Below are positions 54,722 to 63,212 of a DNA stretch of 64,000 bases, one piece after another (position 1 is the first letter of the stretch; each line of letters starts with the position of its first letter). Where the stretch lies: contig NZ_BBMC01000007.1 in NCBI RefSeq assembly GCF_000971255.1, forward strand, positions 123,628-187,627, given 5' to 3'. A program made the translations under genes and the position numbers. Under the pieces are notes generated by a model, which made no database searches, was not told the origin of the DNA, and worked only from the letters and a program-made list of their open reading frames with translations. The DNA comes from Demequina rhizosphaerae (GTDB lineage: Bacteria; Actinomycetota; Actinomycetes; Actinomycetales; Demequinaceae).

Positions 54722-56878
54722 GTGGCAGCAGCAGGGCAGCGACGGGCCGGTCGTGCACGCACCGGCGGCGGCACCACGCGCCGGCGCTCCGCGCGCCCGG
54801 CCGAGAAGGGTCTCATCCCCCTCCTGGCCGCGCTCGCGGGCGAGGTCGACCGCGCGGTCAAGCAGCCGCCGACGCGCGGCGCCGCGCGCACGAAGTTCCA
54901 GGTGGTCGCGCTGCTCGTGCGCGAGGAGCGCGCTCGGGTGAAGGCCGACGACTCGCTCTCGCAGACGAAGCGCGACGAGGAGTTCCGGCGCCTCGACGGC
55001 GTCGCGACCATGCTCGCCAAGATCGCCGCCCGCGACACCTCGCTGCTCACGCTGCTCGCCGACGACGCGCGCGTCACCGACTCGGCGCGCGCCTACAAGC
55101 GGACCGTGCTCGAGGCCGCCGGCCGCGAGGTCGAGGAGGAGCCCGAGCCCCCGGCCCCGGTGACTCCGCCGCCCGGCGCCGACAAGCGCGTGGTGCCGCA
55201 GTCGGCGATCTCGCGCCAGCTCGCCAACCCGTTCCTCGCCCCGGACTTCGGCGCGGCGCAGGAGCGCGCCGCCGCGCGACCCCGCCGCCTCGCCGGCTGG
55301 GAGCTGCTCGACCCGCTGTTCCGGTCCTTCGAGCAGGACGCGCCCGGCGCGCGCGCGTGCATGGAGCTGCCCGAGCCCGGCGCATCGTCCACCCCGGCGG
55401 TGCGGGTGCCGCTCGGCCGCGAGCTCATGCCGCACCAGGCCCAGCTCGTCACGGCCGCGGCCCGCGGCCACCGCACGTTCCTCCTCGCCGACGAGCCCGG
55501 CCTGGGCAAGACCGCGCAGGCGCTCATCGCCGCCCAGGCCGCCGACGCCTACCCGCTGCTCGTCGTGGTGCCCAACGTGGTGAAGATGAACTGGGCGCAC
55601 GAGGTCGAGCTGTGGACGCCGCACCGGCGGGCCACCGTGGTCCACGGCGATGGCGACGAGGTCGACGCGTTCGCGGACATCGTCATCGTCAACTACGACA
55701 TCCTCGACCGTCACGTCGGCTGGTTCGGCGACCACGGCTTCAAGGGCATGGTCCTCGACGAGGCGCACTTCATCAAGAACAAGGGGTCGCAGCGCTCCCA
55801 GCACGTCCTCGAGCTCTCCGAGCGGATCCGGCAGCGCACGTCGCGACCGCTGCTCATGGCGCTCACCGGCACCCCGCTCATCAACGACATCGAGGACTTC
55901 CGGGCCATCTGGCAGTTCCTCGGCTGGATCGACGACGAGAAGCCGCTCGGCCCGCTCATGGCCTCGCTCGAGGACACGGGCCTCATCCCGACGGACCGCG
56001 GGTGGTACCCCGCCGCACGCGCCGCCGTCGTCGACCAGGGCATCGTGCGTCGCCGCAAGGCGGACGTCGCCTCCGACATCCCCGCCCGCCGCGTCGCCGA
56101 CCTCCCGGTCGAGCTCGACGGACCGCTCGGCCGCTCCATCCGTGCCGCCGAGGCCGCGCTCGCGCAGCGCATGCTCGAGACCTACCGCCGCGCCGTCGAG
56201 GCACGCCACGCCGACGCGGACGCCGACGGCGTCGACCTCGACCTCGCACGGCGCATCGCCGCCGCCGAGCTCAAGGACGCGAGCTCGAAGAAGAAGGGCG
56301 AGAACGTCTTCACGATGGTCCGCCAGATCGGCCAGGCGAAGGCCGGGCTGGCCGCGGACTACGCCGTGCAGCTGGCCCGCAACGTCGGCAAGGTCGTGTT
56401 CTTCGCCAAGCACGTCGACGTCATGGACCAGGCCGAGCAGATCTTCGCCGACCGCGGCATCCGCTACGCCTCGATCCGCGGCGACCAGACGGCCAAGGCC
56501 CGCAAGGAGAACGTCGCCGCGTTCACGGAGGACCCGGACGTGCAGATCGTCGTGTGCTCCCTCATGGCCGCCGGCGTGGGGCTCAACCTCCAGGTGGCGT
56601 CGAACATGGTGCTCGCGGAGCTGTCGTGGACCGACGCCGAGCAGACGCAGGCGATCGACCGCATCCACCGCATCGGCCAGTCGGAGCCGGTCACCGCGTG
56701 GCGCATCATCGCCGCGCAGACCATCGACGCCAAGATCGCCGAGCTGATCGACAGCAAGTCCGGGCTCGCCGCCCGGGCGCTCGACGGCGCGGCGGTGGAC
56801 GAGGCGTCGTCGTCGACCGACGTGCAGCTCGAGGCGCTGGTCGGGCTCCTGGTCGACGCGCTCGAGGGCGAGGCCTGA
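54722..56878 (+). CDS. SNF2-family ATPase/helicase
   Basis: A 718-residue DEAD/DEAH-like ATPase. After a basic N-terminus and a helical region, the SNF2 core starts near residue 235: Q motif MPHQAQLV, Walker A LADEPGLGKTAQA (about 255-268), Walker B DEAH (about 345), motif III LMALTGTP, and the helicase-C domain with SLMAAGVGLNLQVAS and DRIHRIGQ. It resembles SMARCAL1-type annealing helicases. AAGGAGACGAT precedes GTG 54722; an overlapping ATG at 54720 is in another frame. Confidence 0.88.
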   Translation: MAAAGQRRAGRARTGGGTTRRRSARPAEKGLIPLLAALAGEVDRAVKQPPTRGAARTKFQVVALLVREERARVKADDSLSQTKRDEEFRRLDGVATMLAKIAARDTSLLTLLADDARVTDSARAYKRTVLEAAGREVEEEPEPPAPVTPPPGADKRVVPQSAISRQLANPFLAPDFGAAQERAAARPRRLAGWELLDPLFRSFEQDAPGARACMELPEPGASSTPAVRVPLGRELMPHQAQLVTAAARGHRTFLLADEPGLGKTAQALIAAQAADAYPLLVVVPNVVKMNWAHEVELWTPHRRATVVHGDGDEVDAFADIVIVNYDILDRHVGWFGDHGFKGMVLDEAHFIKNKGSQRSQHVLELSERIRQRTSRPLLMALTGTPLINDIEDFRAIWQFLGWIDDEKPLGPLMASLEDTGLIPTDRGWYPAARAAVVDQGIVRRRKADVASDIPARRVADLPVELDGPLGRSIRAAEAALAQRMLETYRRAVEARHADADADGVDLDLARRIAAAELKDASSKKKGENVFTMVRQIGQAKAGLAADYAVQLARNVGKVVFFAKHVDVMDQAEQIFADRGIRYASIRGDQTAKARKENVAAFTEDPDVQIVVCSLMAAGVGLNLQVASNMVLAELSWTDAEQTQAIDRIHRIGQSEPVTAWRIIAAQTIDAKIAELIDSKSGLAARALDGAAVDEASSSTDVQLEALVGLLVDALEGEA

Positions 56879-56967
56879 CGCACCGGGCGTCCACCTCTGT
56901 GTCATCGACGCCGCCTCCGCGTAGGGTGTGGTGACGCGCACCCGGCGCGCGAACCAGGAGGTAGTCG

Positions 56968-57018
56968 ATGACTTTGCGGGGGCCGCGCCCAGCCCGGCAC
57001 GCCGGCGGCGCACGATGA
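56968..57018 (+). CDS. 16-codon leader ORF, ATGA-coupled to the PAP2-DGK gene
   Basis: ATG 56968 follows a near-perfect ribosome site (AGGAGG, spacing about 8). The ORF encodes MTLRGPRPARHAGGAR and its TGA overlaps ATG 57015 of the next gene. Such an arrangement points to translational coupling. Too short for a homology call; the peptide itself may not matter. Confidence 0.5.
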   Translation: MTLRGPRPARHAGGAR

Positions 57019-58601
57019 CGCCCCGGTCGGCCCCGCAGGATCACGCCCCGGAGCGGCGCTCGTTCGAGCCGGCGGTGTTCTGGCTCGCGCTCGCCGCCTT
57101 CGTCGTGTGGACCATCGCGGTGACGACCGGCTGGGCCGAACGCACGGTCGACACCTGGCTGCCGGCCTCGTCGGTGCCCCCGCGGAGCTACCTCGGCCAG
57201 GTGCTGGAGTCCTTCTCCCTCGTCACCAGCCCGATCTTCGTGACCGTGGTGACCGCCGCGCTCGCCGCGCGCTCGTACCGCCGGCGCCAGCGCCACCTCG
57301 CGGTCGCGCTCGGCGTCGCGGCGCTCGGCATGCCGCTCGCGCAGATCCTGCGCCTCGCGATCGACCGGCCGCGGCCCGAGACCGCGTTCGCCGACTCGCT
57401 GTCCGCGGCGGGACCGTCGTACCCGTCGGGCCACGTGCTCGCGGTGACGATCCTCGTGTGGGTGCTCGTCACGGTCGCGAACGCGCAGCGGCTGTCCGTC
57501 GCCTCGCGCGTCCGCGTGCGGGTGCTGGGCGGCGCCCTCATCTTCTTCACGTGCGTGGACCAGTGGGCGATCGGCGCGGTGCGCCTGTCGGACATGGTCG
57601 GCGGTGCGCTGTTCGGCATGGTCCTCGCGTCCGCCGCGCTGTGGATCAGCGGGATCGAGCGGAACGACCTCCCGTGGCGGAGCCGCCGGGCGGCCGCGCG
57701 CTCCGGGAAGCGCGCGGCGGTGGTGTACAACCCCACCAAGGTGCTCGAGTTCGACCAGTTCCGCCGGCGCGTCGGCGCGGCGATGGACGACGCCGGTTGG
57801 GAGCCGCCCGTGTGGCTCGAGACCGAGGTGGACGATCCGGGCTACGGCATGGCACGGGACGCGCTCGCGAAGGGCGTCGACCTCGTGCTCGTCGCCGGCG
57901 GCGACGGCACGGTGCGCGCGGTATGCCAGGAGCTGGCCGGCAGCGGCGTGCCCGTCGCCATCATCCCCGCGGGCACCGGCAACCTGCTCGGCCGCAACCT
58001 TGGGGTGCCGCTCGATGAGGACGCGGCGCTCGAGGTCGCGCTCACGGGGGCGCCGCGGCCCGTCGACATGATCCGCTGGTCCGCGGGCGGCAAGGACGCG
58101 ACCTTCGCGGTGATGGCCGGAGTGGGCCTCGACGCGCAGATCATGCGCGACACCGATCCCCGGCTCAAGAAGGTGGTCAAGGGCGGCGCCTACGTCGTCG
58201 CCGGATTCCGCCAGGTCGGCACCGAGCCGTTCAAGGCGCGGATCCGGGTCGACGGCCGGATGATCCACGCCGGCAGCGCGATCATGGCGCTCGTGGGCAA
58301 CGTCGGGAAGCTCCAGGGCGGCGTGACCCTCTTGCCCGAGGCGCAGGCCGCCGACGGCCGCCTCCACGTGCTCGTCGCGCGTCCCAGGGGAGTGCGCGGG
58401 TGGATGCGCCTCGTCGGCACGCTCGGGCAGGACGGCCCCGGGTCGCCGATGCTCAGGGTGGCGGGCACGCGCGTCGAGGCGGAGCTCGACCGCGAGGTGC
58501 CGTTCCAGATCGACGGCGACACCGAGGGGAGCACGCGCTCGTTCTCGGCCGAGGTGCTCCCCGAGGCGCTCCTGGTGATGGTGCCGCCGCGCGCGGACTG
58601 A
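57015..58601 (+). CDS. PAP2-like membrane domain fused to diacylglycerol kinase
   Basis: A 528-residue fusion. Residues ~15-215 hold about five helices of a PAP2 (phosphatidate phosphatase) fold with the PSGH motif (about 136) but altered motifs 1 and 3. Residues ~235-528 are a soluble DAGK/sphingosine-kinase catalytic domain: VYNPTK, VAGGDGTVRAV (about 293-303), IPAGTGNLLGRNLG and the C-terminal PFQIDGD. It should phosphorylate diacylglycerol or another lipid at the membrane. ATG 57015 is preferred for its ATGA coupling; GTG 56928 is in frame and would add 29 residues. Confidence 0.85.
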   Translation: MTPRSAPQDHAPERRSFEPAVFWLALAAFVVWTIAVTTGWAERTVDTWLPASSVPPRSYLGQVLESFSLVTSPIFVTVVTAALAARSYRRRQRHLAVALGVAALGMPLAQILRLAIDRPRPETAFADSLSAAGPSYPSGHVLAVTILVWVLVTVANAQRLSVASRVRVRVLGGALIFFTCVDQWAIGAVRLSDMVGGALFGMVLASAALWISGIERNDLPWRSRRAAARSGKRAAVVYNPTKVLEFDQFRRRVGAAMDDAGWEPPVWLETEVDDPGYGMARDALAKGVDLVLVAGGDGTVRAVCQELAGSGVPVAIIPAGTGNLLGRNLGVPLDEDAALEVALTGAPRPVDMIRWSAGGKDATFAVMAGVGLDAQIMRDTDPRLKKVVKGGAYVVAGFRQVGTEPFKARIRVDGRMIHAGSAIMALVGNVGKLQGGVTLLPEAQAADGRLHVLVARPRGVRGWMRLVGTLGQDGPGSPMLRVAGTRVEAELDREVPFQIDGDTEGSTRSFSAEVLPEALLVMVPPRAD

Positions 58602-58734
58602 GCGGGGGCGGCGCACCGTTCGGGTGGCGTTCCCGCCGCGCGACGCACGATTCATGCGGAGTTCGTCACACCGCGCGACACGTGCCGCGGCCTGCCCGGC
58701 GATGAGCACGGACGCCCATAACGTGGTCACGCGG

Positions 58735-58768
58735 CTCCTCGCCAGTTGCCCCCCAGCCTGGCGAGGAG
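58735..58768 (+). other. hairpin in the leader region of the protease gene
   Basis: An 11-bp perfect stem CTCCTCGCCAG (58735-58745) with CTGGCGAGGAG (58758-58768), 12-nt loop. A -10-like TAACGT (58719-58724) would start transcripts near 58731, placing the hairpin at the 5' end of the protease mRNA. It could instead end the PAP2-DGK transcript. The rest of the 298-bp gap shows nothing clear. Confidence 0.5.
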
Positions 58769-58899
58769 TCGCCCAGGCCGATGCGTGACGCGCCCGCCGG
58801 CAAAGCCCCCGCGTTCTTCGCGAACTCCCGGAATCCTCCGAGCCGCCTCCCTGCCTGCAGCGATGAGGTGGAGGTGTGAACACGCCTGAGGAGAACGCG

Positions 58900-60216
58900 A
58901 TGAACCCGGACCTGCAGCCGCCCGTCGACCACGCCATCACCGAGACCCTCGCGGGCCCGCGCCCTCGGCGCCGCTCGGGTCTCCGCCGCGCCGCCGTCGC
59001 CGCGGCGGTGTCGGCGCTCGCGCTCGGCGGCGTCGTCGCCGGCGTCTCGGCGCGGGACACCGGCACCGTCACCACCGCGTCGGCGGGGTCCTCCGCGCTC
59101 GAGGCCGATGCGCCCGCGAGCCTGGGCGACACGTCCACGCTGCCGGCGGCGCCGTCGGCACCCGGCGGCGCGGACGCGCTCCCGTACGGCGGCGAGACGC
59201 GGCCGGGCGACGGATCGACCGCCGGGGGAGGCGCATCGTCCGGCGCGGCCGCGACGCAGGAGGAGGCCACGACGGCGGGCGACGACGAGTCGACCGGGGT
59301 CGTCCTCATCGACACCGTGCTCGGCTACGACGACGCCGAGGCGGCGGGCACCGGCATGGTCCTCACCAGCGACGGGCTGATCCTCACCAACAACCACGTG
59401 ATCGAGGACTCGACCGAGATCACCGTCACCGTCGCCGACACGGGCGAGACGTACGCCGCGACCGTGGTGGGCGTCGATGCCTCCGACGACGTCGCGCTGC
59501 TCCAGCTCGACGGCGCCTCGGGGCTCACCACCGTGACGATGGACGATGACGGGGTCGCGGTGGGCGACGACGTCACCGCGATCGGCAACGCCGAGGGCGG
59601 CGGCGTGCTCATGGCGGCGGACGGCTCGGTCACGGGCCTCGAGTCCACGGTCACCACGTCGGCCGAGTTCACCTCCGCGAGCGAGACCCTCGACGGCATG
59701 ATCGAGTTCTCCGCGGACGTGGTGTCCGGCGACTCCGGCGGCGCGCTGCTCGACGACGAGGGCGAGGTGGTCGGCATGACCACCGCGGCCTCGACCGGCA
59801 CCGCCGTCACCACCGCCTTCGCGATCCCCATTGAGGACGCGCTCGCGATCGTCGCGCAGATCCAGGCCGGCGACGAGTCCGACGGCGTCACCATCGGCTA
59901 CCCCGCGATGCTGGGCGTCGGCATCGCGAGCGACGCGCAGGTCGCGTTCGGCCCCGGCGGCCGCGCCTCCCAGGCGAGCACCGCCGAGGGCGCGCAGGTC
60001 CAGTACGTCTACGAGGGCACGCCGGCCGCGGAGGCGGGGCTCGCTGCGGGGGACACCATCACCTCGGTCGACGGCACCGCGGTGGCCAGCGGCTCCGAGC
60101 TCGCGAGCCTCCTCGACGCCTACGAGCCCGGCGACTCCGTCGCGCTGACCTGGACCGACACGACGGGCGCGACGCAGTCCGCGACCGTCACCCTCATCCA
60201 GGGCCCGGCGGTCTAG
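58900..60216 (+). CDS. HtrA/DegP-like membrane-anchored serine protease with PDZ domain
   Basis: A 438-residue protein: a cytoplasmic N-terminus, one transmembrane segment (about residues 32-52), a Ser/Gly/Ala-rich linker, a trypsin-like domain with His about 165 (NNHVIE), Asp about 196 (SDDVALLQL) and Ser about 278 (SGDSGGAL), then a PDZ domain (about 345-430). It acts outside the membrane, probably on misfolded or regulatory proteins. ATG 58900 has GAGGAG at 6 nt; GTG 58876, 8 codons longer, is the alternative. Confidence 0.88.
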   Translation: MNPDLQPPVDHAITETLAGPRPRRRSGLRRAAVAAAVSALALGGVVAGVSARDTGTVTTASAGSSALEADAPASLGDTSTLPAAPSAPGGADALPYGGETRPGDGSTAGGGASSGAAATQEEATTAGDDESTGVVLIDTVLGYDDAEAAGTGMVLTSDGLILTNNHVIEDSTEITVTVADTGETYAATVVGVDASDDVALLQLDGASGLTTVTMDDDGVAVGDDVTAIGNAEGGGVLMAADGSVTGLESTVTTSAEFTSASETLDGMIEFSADVVSGDSGGALLDDEGEVVGMTTAASTGTAVTTAFAIPIEDALAIVAQIQAGDESDGVTIGYPAMLGVGIASDAQVAFGPGGRASQASTAEGAQVQYVYEGTPAAEAGLAAGDTITSVDGTAVASGSELASLLDAYEPGDSVALTWTDTTGATQSATVTLIQGPAV

Positions 60217-60356
60217 GTGGAGCGGGGCCCTGCCGTCCAGGTCGAGCCGGGCCCTGCGGGCGAAGGGGTGACCTTCGGCCGACATTCGGTGCCAGAAACG
60301 GTGACTACGATGTCTCGGCTGCCCAGAACGGGCCCCTCGAGACGTAAGGAACGCAC

Positions 60357-60818
60357 ATGCGTATCACCCACGGCGCCAAGACCGCGCTCGTCGCCGTCAC
60401 CGCCGGCCTCCTCCTGACCGCCTGCGCGGCCGACTCGGACAGCGCCGCGGACGCGAGCGCGAGCGCCTCGGCCGACGCCGCCCCCGACGTCGCGACCATC
60501 GTCGCCGACGTCAACACGGTCACCGGCTGCGACACGTTCGGCGGCACCTGGGCCGGCGGCAAGGTCGCGGGCGAGGGCGTCGTCGCGGGCTGGCAGTACA
60601 CCTGCGACGTCGACGGCGACGGCGAGGCCGAGACCACGCTGTCCATCTACGAGGACGCCGCCGACCTCGCGACCGATCTTCCGAACGTCGAGGCGGCCGC
60701 CGAGGACACCGCCATCGTCGAGGGCGCGGGCTACCTGGTCGCGACCTCCGACTGGTCGCACCTCGCGAGCCTCGTCGAGACCGACGTCGAGCTCGTGCGC
60801 GAGCTCCCCACGGAGTAG
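60357..60818 (+). CDS. small lipoprotein, paralogue of the product of 62742-63197
   Basis: A 153-residue exported lipoprotein with lipobox LLLTAC (Cys about 22) and a Ser/Ala/Asp linker. The core TWAGGKVAGEGVVAGWQYTCDVDGDG is shared with the product of 62742-63197. No family recognised. AAGGAA precedes the ATG. A possible -10 TACGAT lies at 60306-60311. Confidence 0.75.
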   Translation: MRITHGAKTALVAVTAGLLLTACAADSDSAADASASASADAAPDVATIVADVNTVTGCDTFGGTWAGGKVAGEGVVAGWQYTCDVDGDGEAETTLSIYEDAADLATDLPNVEAAAEDTAIVEGAGYLVATSDWSHLASLVETDVELVRELPTE

Positions 60819-60843
60819 CACCTCCACCGTCACCAGACGCGCC

Positions 60844-60879
60844 GACGGCCCGGTTCCCTCCCCTCGGAACCGGGCCGTC
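60844..60879. terminator. strong hairpin between lipoprotein and tetR
   Basis: A perfect 14-bp stem GACGGCCCGGTTCC (60844-60857) with GGAACCGGGCCGTC (60866-60879), 8-nt loop, with further pairing AGACGC/GCGTCT outside. It serves the two convergent genes. Confidence 0.85.
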
Positions 60880-60899
60880 CGCGTCTGCGGTGCGGTCGC

Positions 60900-61493
60900 T
60901 CAGCCGCCCGCGGCCGTCGACGTGCGCAGCAGCGGCAGGACCACCTCGTCCACGATGCCCTCGATGTCGGCGGGCCGGCCCGCGCCGTAGACGAAGAAGA
61001 CCTCGTGGCGCAGGAGCGCGACGATCGCGGCGACGACGCGGCCCGGCACCGGCGCCGGGCCCAGCTCGCCGGCCGCACGCGCCCGCTCGAGGATGCCGCC
61101 CAGCCACAGCTCGAACTGCGCCATCACGAGCCCGGACACCCGCGCGACCGTCGCATCGTCCACCTCGCCGATCACTCCGCGGAACGTCTTCACGCCCTCG
61201 GGGCCGAGCCTGTCCATGATTCCCCGCATGAGCCGGACGAGGTCCTCGCGCAGCGGGCCGTCGAACGTCGCCGGCGGCGTGCCGAGCCGGGCGGTCACGA
61301 GCGCGTCGACCACCATGTCGGCGCGGTTGTCGAAGCGTCGGTAGAGGACCGTCTTGCTCGTGCCCGCGCGGCGCGCGACGCCCTCGAAGGTGACGTCCTG
61401 GTAGCCGCGCTCGCGCAGCTCCTCGAGCACCGCCGCACGGATGGCGTCGAGGAGCTCCCCGGCGCGCCGGCGCCTGGCGGGGGAGACGGCCAT
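60900..61493 (-). CDS. TetR-family regulator
   Basis: A 197-residue TetR-type repressor. The HTH (about residues 11-58) contains LRERGYQDVTFEGVARRAGTSKTVLYRRF, followed by the C-terminal ligand domain. It is divergent from the membrane protein gene, with a palindrome between them, so that gene is its likely target. AAGGAGG 5 nt before ATG 61493 sets the start. Confidence 0.9.
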   Translation of the reverse strand: MAVSPARRRRAGELLDAIRAAVLEELRERGYQDVTFEGVARRAGTSKTVLYRRFDNRADMVVDALVTARLGTPPATFDGPLREDLVRLMRGIMDRLGPEGVKTFRGVIGEVDDATVARVSGLVMAQFELWLGGILERARAAGELGPAPVPGRVVAAIVALLRHEVFFVYGAGRPADIEGIVDEVVLPLLRTSTAAGG

Positions 61494-61528
61494 CGTGCCT
61501 CCTTGACGAGCGGATCCCGGACGATCGG

Positions 61529-61569
61529 TTGACACCCTATCGCCGACCTAAGGTACGGTACGTATCGTA
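61529..61569 (+). promoter_or_regulatory. divergent promoter with TetR-type operator
   Basis: TTGACA (61529-61534) may be the -35 for the membrane-protein gene, with TACGGT (61554-61559) as -10 at 19 bp. The palindrome TACGGTAC/GTATCGTA (61554-61569, 7 of 8 pairs) overlaps that -10, as expected for TetR repression. Confidence 0.6.
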
Positions 61570-61599
61570 TCTAATAATTCTTCACATGGGGAGTCTCTG

Positions 61600-62610
61600 A
61601 TGTCTCAAGCCTCGACGGAGCGACAGGGCTGGCGGCCCGTGATCGGCCTCGCGGTGGGCCTGTCGCTGCTGCTCAGCGCCATGCTCGTCGCCTTCGGCCT
61701 GCCCGCGGTCAGCTCGGGTCCGCACGACGTCCCGATCGCCGTGGTGGCGCCCGACGAGGCCGCCACGCAGATCACCGGCGCGCTCGACCAGGCCCAGCCG
61801 GGCGCCTTCGACGTCACGATCGCGGCGTCCGAGGACGAGGCGATCGCGATGATCCGCGATCGCGAGGTCTACGGCGCGTTCGTGGTCGGCCAGGACGGGC
61901 TCTCGGTCGACATCGCGACGGCCGCGAGCCCCGCCGTCGCGCAGGTCCTCACGGCGGTGGGCGAGGGCGCCGCGGCGCAGCTCGGCGCCCCCGCGACCGT
62001 GAACGACGTCGTCCCCACGACCGAGGACGACCCTCGGGCGATCGGGCTCACCGCGGGCGCCTTGCCGATCGCCCTCGGCGGCTTCATCGCGGGTGTGGCG
62101 ACCACGCTGCTCGTGGCGGGCACCGGCCGTCGCCTCGCGGCGGTCGGCGCGTTCGCGGTGATCGCGGGCCTCGCGATGACCGCGATCCTCCAGTTCTGGT
62201 TCGGCACCTTCGACGGCAGCTTCTGGGCGACCGCCGCGGCCGCGATGCTCGGCATCATCGCCACCAGCGCGATCGTGCTCGGGCTCGAGAGCCTGCTCGG
62301 CCGTCCCGGCATCGGCGTGGCCGCGCTGCTCGTGGTCCTGCTGGGCAACCCGCTGTCGGGGCTCGCGTCCGCGCCCGAGATGCTGCCTACGCCGTGGGGC
62401 GCCATCGGGCAGCTGCTGCCGCCGGGCGCCACGGGCACGCTGCTGCGCAATGTGGCCTTCTTCGACGGCGCCGCGATCGCCACGCCGATCCTCGTCCTGC
62501 TGGGCTGGCTCGCGCTCGGTGTCGCGCTGCTCGCGATCGCCGGGCTGCGGGCGCGGCGGGCGCCGGCCGGTGAGCGCGCTGCGGTGGTCGGAGTCGACGG
62601 CCCGGCCTAG
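61600..62610 (+). CDS. ABC-2-like membrane protein under TetR control
   Basis: A 336-residue protein: first helix (about 14-37), a ~110-residue external domain (VPIAVVAPDEAA, then GAFVVGQDGLSVDIA) and five further helices (about 150-320). This is the plan of the YhgE/Pip and DUF3533 group of ABC-2-type permeases. No ATPase gene adjoins. Export of a toxic or envelope compound is likely by analogy; the substrate is unknown. Confidence 0.75.
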   Translation: MSQASTERQGWRPVIGLAVGLSLLLSAMLVAFGLPAVSSGPHDVPIAVVAPDEAATQITGALDQAQPGAFDVTIAASEDEAIAMIRDREVYGAFVVGQDGLSVDIATAASPAVAQVLTAVGEGAAAQLGAPATVNDVVPTTEDDPRAIGLTAGALPIALGGFIAGVATTLLVAGTGRRLAAVGAFAVIAGLAMTAILQFWFGTFDGSFWATAAAAMLGIIATSAIVLGLESLLGRPGIGVAALLVVLLGNPLSGLASAPEMLPTPWGAIGQLLPPGATGTLLRNVAFFDGAAIATPILVLLGWLALGVALLAIAGLRARRAPAGERAAVVGVDGPA

Positions 62611-62619
62611 ACACTGCCG

Positions 62620-62663
62620 GACGATGCGCGGGTCTGCGAGGTCTTCGCGTCCCGCGCATCGTC
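62620..62663. terminator. hairpin after the membrane-protein gene
   Basis: A perfect 13-bp stem GACGATGCGCGGG (62620-62632) with CCCGCGCATCGTC (62651-62663). One arm is built from the over-represented 10-mer GGACGATGCG. Confidence 0.7.
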
Positions 62664-62741
62664 GCGCGCCCGGGCACATACTGGTGAGATCGGCGCGCCG
62701 GCGGCACCCGGTGCGCCGTCACCGCGGTCGAAGGAGGGCTC

Positions 62742-63197
62742 ATGCGCATCCACCAGGGAACGAAGGCGGTGCTCGTCGCCGCGACGGCCGGGCTCGCCCT
62801 GGCCGCGTGTACCTCGGGCTCGGACTCGGACGCGAGCGCGGCCGCCAGCAGCGCGACGACCGCCATCTCCGCCGCCGCGGTCAATGTCTCGGGGATCGTC
62901 GACGACGTCCGCACCGCGTCGGAGTGCGGATCGTGGGCCGGCGGCAAGATGGCCGGCGAGGGAGTGGTCGCGGGCTGGGAGTACACGTGCGACGCGGACG
63001 GCGACGGGACGCCGGAGGCGACCCTCTCGATCTACGTGTCGCAGGACGATGTCGACTCGGACCTCGCGACCGTCGAGGCGGCGTCCTCCGACACCGGCAT
63101 CGCGACGGGGGACCACTTCATCTTCACGACCACCGACGAGGCCCAGCTCGCCGCGATCGCCGACCTCGGCGGGGAGGTCGTGCGCGAGGTGCCGTAG
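62742..63197 (+). CDS. small lipoprotein, paralogue of the product of 60357-60818
   Basis: A 151-residue exported lipoprotein with lipobox ALAAC (Cys about 22), a Ser/Ala/Thr linker, and a core SWAGGKMAGEGVVAGWEYTCDADGDG matching the product of 60357-60818, plus the common ending GEVVREVP/VELVRELP. GAAGGAGGGCTC precedes the ATG. The transposase ends only 15 bp downstream. Confidence 0.75.
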   Translation: MRIHQGTKAVLVAATAGLALAACTSGSDSDASAAASSATTAISAAAVNVSGIVDDVRTASECGSWAGGKMAGEGVVAGWEYTCDADGDGTPEATLSIYVSQDDVDSDLATVEAASSDTGIATGDHFIFTTTDEAQLAAIADLGGEVVREVP

Positions 63198-63212
63198 CGG
63201 CGCGGGATCGCT

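Noticed and set aside
53012..57013. 1333-codon minus-strand open frame
   Set aside because: Only its first 377 codons' worth (53012-54145) encode a real protein; the rest is the antisense of the SNF2 gene and reads as Arg/Gly/Ala-rich low-complexity sequence.
56928..57014. GTG 56928 as start of the PAP2-DGK protein
   Set aside because: It lacks a clear ribosome site, while the coupled leader ORF leads to ATG 57015. Kept only as an alternative.
56706..59315. 869-codon minus-strand frame
   Set aside because: Antisense to the PAP2-DGK gene and part of the protease gene; His/Arg-rich composition typical of GC-rich shadow frames.
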